From NCBI GenBank assembly GCA_019637615.1, contig JAHBVJ010000001.1:248001-312000 (forward strand): 64,000 nucleotides of DNA, written 5' to 3'. A program made the position numbers and the translations under genes. The DNA comes from Anaerolineae bacterium. Its GTDB lineage: Bacteria > Chloroflexota > Anaerolineae > Aggregatilineales > UBA2796. The notes below the pieces were generated by a model, which had not been told where the DNA came from, ran no database searches, and was given only the letters and a program-made list of their open reading frames with translations. This document shows, one piece after another, positions 59,241 through 64,000 of the stretch; position 1 is the first letter of the stretch, and each line of letters opens with the position of its first letter.

Positions 59241-62198
59241 TTATGGCATGAACGTCGGCGCAGCTTCTAGTGCGGGCGGCGGACTCACCCGTATCCAGTA
59301 ACCTGCAAGTGGGTAATCGCTGGCACTTCCGAACACGAACGATGCATCCGCAAAGCCTGTTGTCAGCGCATTCTTGATGTACGTCAGCCCATTTGACTGC
59401 CGATACACGCCGACGCCAGCTTTCCCGTCGCCATCCCAGTCACCGACGAACGGCGTATCGCCTGCGATGCCTAACCCAAGTTCCGCGTCTGCGAACACCG
59501 AGCAGTTGCAAATGCTGTTGGTCAGGTAAAACACCTGATTTGATGGTCGGTATACGCCGGGGCTGTCTTTGCCATCGCCATTCCAATCCCCCGCGATTCC
59601 CACATCGCCCGGACTGCCAAGCACCATCGTGAAATCCGCGAATCCTGTGGACAAATCGTTCTTCAGATAAATCAACCCGTTCGATGGGCGGAACACGCCC
59701 GCACCATCCTTGCCGTCGCCGTCCCAATCGCCCACGATCGGTTGATCGCCCGGACTGCCGAGCACAAACGCGTAGTGCAATACCGCCGGATTCGACGTGC
59801 TATCTGTCAAGAAAAACTGTCCTGTCGTTTGTCGATACACGCCCACGGTAGCGATCCCATCGCCGTCCCAATCGCCCGCCACTGGGAAATCCGTTGTCGC
59901 GCCGAACGTAATTGAGCTATCCGCGAATCCTGTCGTGTTGCTATTGCGCAGATAGAATGTCGCGTTCGTCGGCCTGAAAATCCCGATCGTATCTGGCTGC
60001 GGCGTGGATGCTTCGCTGATTTTTGACACGAACACATCATTCACGCCCGCATCTGTTCCCTGATATGGGTTGGAGGTGGGGAAGTTGGTCGAGTTAGTGT
60101 ATCCAACGACAAAAGTGTTTCCATTGCCATCTACGGCAACAGCACGCCCATCATCGGCATTATTGCCACCGAGGTAGGTCGAATAGACCAAGGCTCCACC
60201 TGTGGCGTTCAGTTTTGTCACGAACGCGTCAGTAATCGGGCCTACGAAATTTTCTTGCAGCGGATTCGCTATAGGGAAGTTATTCGAATACGTTTGCCCC
60301 GCGATGTAAGCATTACCGCTGCCATCTACTGCAATCCCATATCCCACATCCTGATTAGTTCCACCAAGGTACGTAGAATAGGTTAAGCTACCACCTGTCG
60401 CGTTCAACTTTGTCACGAATGCCTCGGTGCTGCCCGCTTTAGACGCTTGAAACGCGTTCAATACGGGGAAATTGGTGGAATTTGTTTGCCCCGTGATGTA
60501 AGCATTACCGCTGCTATCTACTGCAATCCCATACCCATAGTCATTACCGCTGCCACCAAGGTATGTAGAATAGATTAACGCGTTGCCTGTGGTATTCATT
60601 TTCGTCACAAATACGTCATTTTGACTTGCCTTTGTTCCTTGAACAGGATTCGAGGTCGGGAAATTGGTAGACCACGTTTCCCCTGTGACGTATATGTTTC
60701 CACTACTATCTACGGCGATATCTCGCACAATGTCGGTATCACTGCCACCGAGATAGGTAGAATAAACCAACCCGTTACCCGCTGCGTTCAGTTTTGTCAC
60801 GAAGGTATCGTTGCTGCCCGCCCATGCTGCTTGAAACGGATTCAAAGTCGGAAAATTGGTGGAACCTGTGTATCCAGTAATATAGGCGTTGCCGTTGCTA
60901 TCTACAGCGATGCCTTCTCCATAATCGTTGGCACTGCCACCAAGATAAGTGGAATAGAGGAGCGCGCTTCCTGCGGTGTTTAACTTTACTATGAACGCAT
61001 CGTTTTGACCCGCTCTAGTACCCTGAAAGGGATTTGACGTTGGGAAATTGGTGGATGCGGTGATCCCCGCGATATAAGCGTTACCAGTGTTATCCACTGT
61101 GAGCGAATATCCATAATCAGCAGCACTGCCGCCGAGGTACGTAGAATAAATTAGCGCATTGCCTGTCGAACTTAGCTTCGTCACGAACGCATCATAGTTG
61201 CCTGACAGTGACCCTTGAAGCGCGTTCGCTGCGGGAAAGTTGGTTGACTCTGTATATCCTGTGATGTAAGCGTTTCCACTACCATCCGCAACGATATCTA
61301 ATCCTACATCGTCACTACCGCCCCCCAAATACGTGGAATATACAAAGCTCGGATCGATCACCAGCGGCAGTCGTGCCTCATACGTCCCGATCTCGAACCG
61401 CACGTCCGCGCCCTCTAGCGCATAGCGCGTCTCAACTGCCTCCCTACTCCCCAGCTTCTCCTGCCATGCCGTTGGTGCGACTTCCCGCAGCACGTTGCCA
61501 TTCGCCAACGTGATCAGCAAATCGCCCGTCTGCTCATCAATGTGCAGCCCGGCATTCCCCTCATATCGCCACCGAATCACGCTCGGATCAATACCCGCCG
61601 CAACGGTATATGTCCCTTTCAAACTTCCCTCGTGCCCATCATAATGCAGATCAATCCCCGGATATACCCCGCGATAAGTGATCCCCGCATAGGTTGGGAC
61701 ATTGGCGTGCCATTGGCTCGGATCGTTCCCGATGAAATAATTGACGATCCCCGGCAGCGGATCAGCGCCCACGATCTCAGCCGCAGCATTCGCGCCCATC
61801 AAGTGCAGCCTCACCACCAACGGCGGTTCGCTTTCAGTCGTCTCCAATCGCTCAGTCTTCCCCCGTTCGTTTGCGGTCATTGCCACGTTCTGTTCAATGT
61901 CCTCGCCAATTTTCGTATCATTTCGCTGTGGTAGCGACAGCACCACCGTTTGCGGCGTGAAAAACAGCGTTCCGCCGAGGCTGTTCACCTGAAAGCGTGC
62001 TTGTTCGTTCGTCTGCCCAACATTGGGTACAAACGACAACGGCAACTGACCATAATTCTGTTGAATGACTGCGCTAGAGGAGTGCTGGTTAGGTTGTGCT
62101 GCACCTTGGACATGAGTAGGTTGTCCAATGCCGATGAGCGCGCTCACGATTACGATGACGAGCGTAAATGCTCCCGCCGACGGCTGTGGGTTCCTCAT
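59241..62198 (-). CDS. Secreted SBBP-repeat surface protein, second copy
   Basis: 985 residues, with GGGAG close before the ATG at 62198. It is built like the 32191 protein. The signal peptide ends T-H-V-Q-G-A. Then come the pre-SBBP domain (L-P-L-S-F-V-P-N-V-G-Q-T-N, N-Y-F-I-G-N-D-P-S-Q-W-H), seven SBBP repeats (about 290-735) with Y-S-T-Y-L-G-G and G-N-A-Y-I-T-G, and the C-terminal G-D-W-(D/N)-G-D-G block with Y-L-R-N-S-N-T-T-G-F-A-D. The tail is E-A-A-P-T-F-M-P. In this copy the SBBP repeats are more alike than in the 32191 protein, which suggests recent repeat homogenisation. It is the third member of the family in 30 kb. Confidence 0.92.
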   Translation of the reverse strand: MRNPQPSAGAFTLVIVIVSALIGIGQPTHVQGAAQPNQHSSSAVIQQNYGQLPLSFVPNVGQTNEQARFQVNSLGGTLFFTPQTVVLSLPQRNDTKIGEDIEQNVAMTANERGKTERLETTESEPPLVVRLHLMGANAAAEIVGADPLPGIVNYFIGNDPSQWHANVPTYAGITYRGVYPGIDLHYDGHEGSLKGTYTVAAGIDPSVIRWRYEGNAGLHIDEQTGDLLITLANGNVLREVAPTAWQEKLGSREAVETRYALEGADVRFEIGTYEARLPLVIDPSFVYSTYLGGGSDDVGLDIVADGSGNAYITGYTESTNFPAANALQGSLSGNYDAFVTKLSSTGNALIYSTYLGGSAADYGYSLTVDNTGNAYIAGITASTNFPTSNPFQGTRAGQNDAFIVKLNTAGSALLYSTYLGGSANDYGEGIAVDSNGNAYITGYTGSTNFPTLNPFQAAWAGSNDTFVTKLNAAGNGLVYSTYLGGSDTDIVRDIAVDSSGNIYVTGETWSTNFPTSNPVQGTKASQNDVFVTKMNTTGNALIYSTYLGGSGNDYGYGIAVDSSGNAYITGQTNSTNFPVLNAFQASKAGSTEAFVTKLNATGGSLTYSTYLGGTNQDVGYGIAVDGSGNAYIAGQTYSNNFPIANPLQENFVGPITDAFVTKLNATGGALVYSTYLGGNNADDGRAVAVDGNGNTFVVGYTNSTNFPTSNPYQGTDAGVNDVFVSKISEASTPQPDTIGIFRPTNATFYLRNSNTTGFADSSITFGATTDFPVAGDWDGDGIATVGVYRQTTGQFFLTDSTSNPAVLHYAFVLGSPGDQPIVGDWDGDGKDGAGVFRPSNGLIYLKNDLSTGFADFTMVLGSPGDVGIAGDWNGDGKDSPGVYRPSNQVFYLTNSICNCSVFADAELGLGIAGDTPFVGDWDGDGKAGVGVYRQSNGLTYIKNALTTGFADASFVFGSASDYPLAGYWIRVSPPPALEAAPTFMP

Positions 62199-63290
62199 AT
62201 GTCTCCCTATACTGGTATGAGCTACAGTTGGTCGCGACTAGATAATATTTAAGATCGTTACTTCTTGGGGATTACCGACGCGGGTTATCCTAGAATAAAG
62301 GCCATCAAATGTCAACTAGGGGACAATGCGTGGCGTTGATATTGTATAGACGCGGTGGCGAATGCTCATGACTTCCTTGACTGAAGCCGACCGAAAATTG
62401 GTCGTTCAAAAACATGCTTGTCTACGTGTCTGTCGGCGCAGATGACCTGCTGGAATGCGTGCCAGTTGCGCAACCCGTCTTTACGCTGCATTGACGCTGC
62501 TGAATATATCTTGACAACTCCCTAACAAAACGCCATTGACTAACACATCTATTCCATTGTATACTTTAGTTCCTAAATTTGATAAGGGGCAAAAGCCTAC
62601 ATCGCGACCACCTTAAAGCGCTAGGCGGCACTCAATCAATTGATCTTCCCTAGCCATTTGCGGATTAGGGGAATATCATCGCAATAGGCACTAGCCAGAA
62701 CATTATAGCTAACAGCGAGCTACCCATAGCGCTCTGCTTGGAGCTTGTTATTTCCGTGCTGGCATCATTACCGACCTAACATCTCGGAACCTACTCGTTA
62801 TCATCATATCGCGTTGCTGGGACACAGCACGTTTTGTTGTTCCGTTTTATCAGGCTAAATCCAGTTCTTTCATCCAGACAGGCGAGGTGGCGTTTGCATG
62901 GTCTCCTCGATAAATCCTAAGCGATTGCTGCTATCTATGCGTCCCTCGGAGAAACCCATATGCACCATCTCGCATTCCTCACCGCCCGCAACCTCCACAC
63001 TTCGCATTTACTTATCACTCAGCATTTGGCACTGAACAACACTAAAATGATCCCCGCCTCCGCAGCCAATGGGAGCATCACAGGGATCATTTGCCCTTGT
63101 ATCGACTATCTACCTACCCGAAACCGTCCTCACTTAGCACTAAGGACTAAGCACTCAGCACTTTCTTCGACCCTACCTCCCCATTTTGCTAGGGTGCGGC
63201 TTAACCAAACAGTTGACGACACCGGACGGGACACTCCGTATAGTAATGGCAACGTTGAATCATCCAACCAGCAATCAAGGAGTGATCCTC
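62199..63290. other. 1.1-kb region with no supported gene
   Basis: The sequence is AT-richer than its surroundings. An open frame at 62960-63298 is not convincing. Seen in it: a perfect 10-bp hairpin, AAATGATCCC (63045-63054) with GGGATCATTT (63083-63092), and nearby short repeats around GCACTYAG (about 63018-63165). The right end carries the AAGGAG (63277-63282) of the protease gene. Confidence 0.5.
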
Positions 63291-64000
63291 ATGTCTGAAG
63301 CATTACAAACCCTATCGTCTGCCTTCGCGGACGCCGTCAAGACCGCCGGAAGCTATGTTGTCCGCGTCGAAGCCCGTCGCCGGATGCCCGCTACGGGCAT
63401 CGTCTATGCCGCCGACGGCGTGATCGTCACCTCGCATCACGTCGTTGAACGCGACGACAACATCGTCATCGGCCTGCCCGATGGCTCGACAGTGCCTGCC
63501 GCGCTGGTCGGGCGCGATCCTAGCACCGATCTCGCTGTCCTCCGTGCGCAAAGCTCCAGCCTAACGCCCGCCGTCTGGACGCCGCTGAATGAAGTCGCGG
63601 TCGGGCATCTCGTGCTGGCGCTTGGTCGCCCCGGTCATACGGTCATGGCGACCCTCGGCATCGTCAGCGCCCTCAGCGAGAACGAATGGCGCACGCCGAT
63701 GGGTGGTCGCGTCGAGCGTTATTTGCAAACCGACGTGCTCATGTATCCCGGCTTTTCTGGTGGCCCACTGCTCGGCGCGGATGGGCGCGTAGTCGGCATG
63801 AACACCTCGGCGGTCATGCAAGGTGTCAGCCTCGCCATTCCCGCTGCCACTATCAAGCGCGTTGCCGATACCATCCTTACGCATGGCAAAGTACGTCAGG
63901 GATATCTAGGCGTCGGTGCGCAGCCCATCCGCTTGCAAGACAGCCTCAAGGAAAAAGCAGGTCAAGATACCGGCCTCATGCTCGTCTCTATCGAGTCAGG
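63291..64000 (+). CDS. HtrA/DegP-like trypsin-type serine protease, 3' truncated by the window
   Basis: About 236 residues visible from ATG 63291, with AAGGAG eight bases upstream; the frame runs off the end. The trypsin-like core is seen: V-T-S-H-H-V-V (catalytic His), S-T-D-L-A-V-L-R (Asp) and Y-P-G-F-S-G-G-P-L (Ser; usually G-N-S-G-G-P). Next follows Q-G-V-S-L-A-I-P-A and R-Q-G-Y-L-G-V-G, the usual junction into a PDZ domain, which is cut by the window edge. No signal peptide or membrane helix is seen at the start (M-S-E-A-L-Q-T-L), so the protein may be cytoplasmic, unlike classic DegP. Degradation or repair of damaged proteins is the likely role. Confidence 0.9.
   Translation, partial: MSEALQTLSSAFADAVKTAGSYVVRVEARRRMPATGIVYAADGVIVTSHHVVERDDNIVIGLPDGSTVPAALVGRDPSTDLAVLRAQSSSLTPAVWTPLNEVAVGHLVLALGRPGHTVMATLGIVSALSENEWRTPMGGRVERYLQTDVLMYPGFSGGPLLGADGRVVGMNTSAVMQGVSLAIPAATIKRVADTILTHGKVRQGYLGVGAQPIRLQDSLKEKAGQDTGLMLVSIES

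Noticed and set aside
62500..62960. Possible tRNA, tmRNA or RNase P RNA
   Set aside because: No T-loop GGTTCRA, CCA end or other conserved core was found.
62960..63298. 112-residue open frame before the protease
   Set aside because: No ribosome site, odd composition, contains the hairpin and short repeats, and runs into the protease start.

Overview
The window is a moderately GC-rich bacterial chromosome segment with short intergenic gaps, many perfect-stem intrinsic terminators and mostly ordinary sigma-70-like promoters. The gene set suggests a member of the Chloroflexota, perhaps Anaerolineae-like. It includes a B12-type (class II) ribonucleotide reductase next to NrdR, GTP-type PEP carboxykinase, a transmembrane Ser/Thr kinase with an extracellular SH3-like domain, an L,D-transpeptidase, a glycine-tailed RRM protein, an LLM-type oxidoreductase, secreted beta-propellers and large SBBP-repeat surface proteins. 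This placement is inferred from gene content. No rRNA, tRNA, CRISPR array, transposase or phage gene was recognised.

Layout. 0-5.9 kb holds small metabolic genes, an AraC-type regulator coupled to a DHFR-like reductase, and an MFS exporter. 6-11 kb holds uvrA and purH. 11-14 kb holds a UDP-glucuronate decarboxylase-like enzyme, a fructosamine kinase and a secreted protein. 13.95-16.6 kb is a self-contained fluoride-response unit: a consensus promoter, a fluoride-riboswitch-like leader whose pseudoknot strand is also the 5' arm of an intrinsic terminator, and a CLC-F-type transporter with four CBS domains. 16.9-20 kb holds an acyl-CoA dehydrogenase and an L,D-transpeptidase. 19.9-20.7 kb holds a SAM-I/IV-clan riboswitch with a terminator in front of a stand-alone ACT-domain protein. 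21-32 kb holds oxidoreductases, a paired set of small membrane proteins, adenosine deaminase, a metallo-beta-lactamase-fold hydrolase, a MaoC dehydratase, an iron-type alcohol dehydrogenase and an M20 peptidase. 32-38 kb holds an SBBP surface protein, secreted proteins and the RRM protein. 38.5-43.2 kb holds two peptide-type ABC permeases without their partners and two polysaccharide genes. 43.6-48.2 kb is the nrdR-nrdJ unit with two NrdR-box-like sites and an intein inside nrdJ. 48.3-52.7 kb holds a three-repeat secreted protein, a TetR gene with a divergent partner, and a frameshifted surface-protein gene. 53-59 kb holds guaA, pckG and the kinase. 59-62 kb holds a second SBBP protein. The window ends in an HtrA-like protease after about 1.1 kb without a gene.

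The most interesting content is regulatory RNA (the fluoride and SAM leaders), the degenerate intein, a MerR-type operator with no regulator nearby, and a three-member family of secreted proteins. These share a signal peptide, a C-terminal GDWDGDG repeat block and a terminal APTF tail, but carry different middle domains. All calls come from reading the sequence and from family knowledge; no database search was run.
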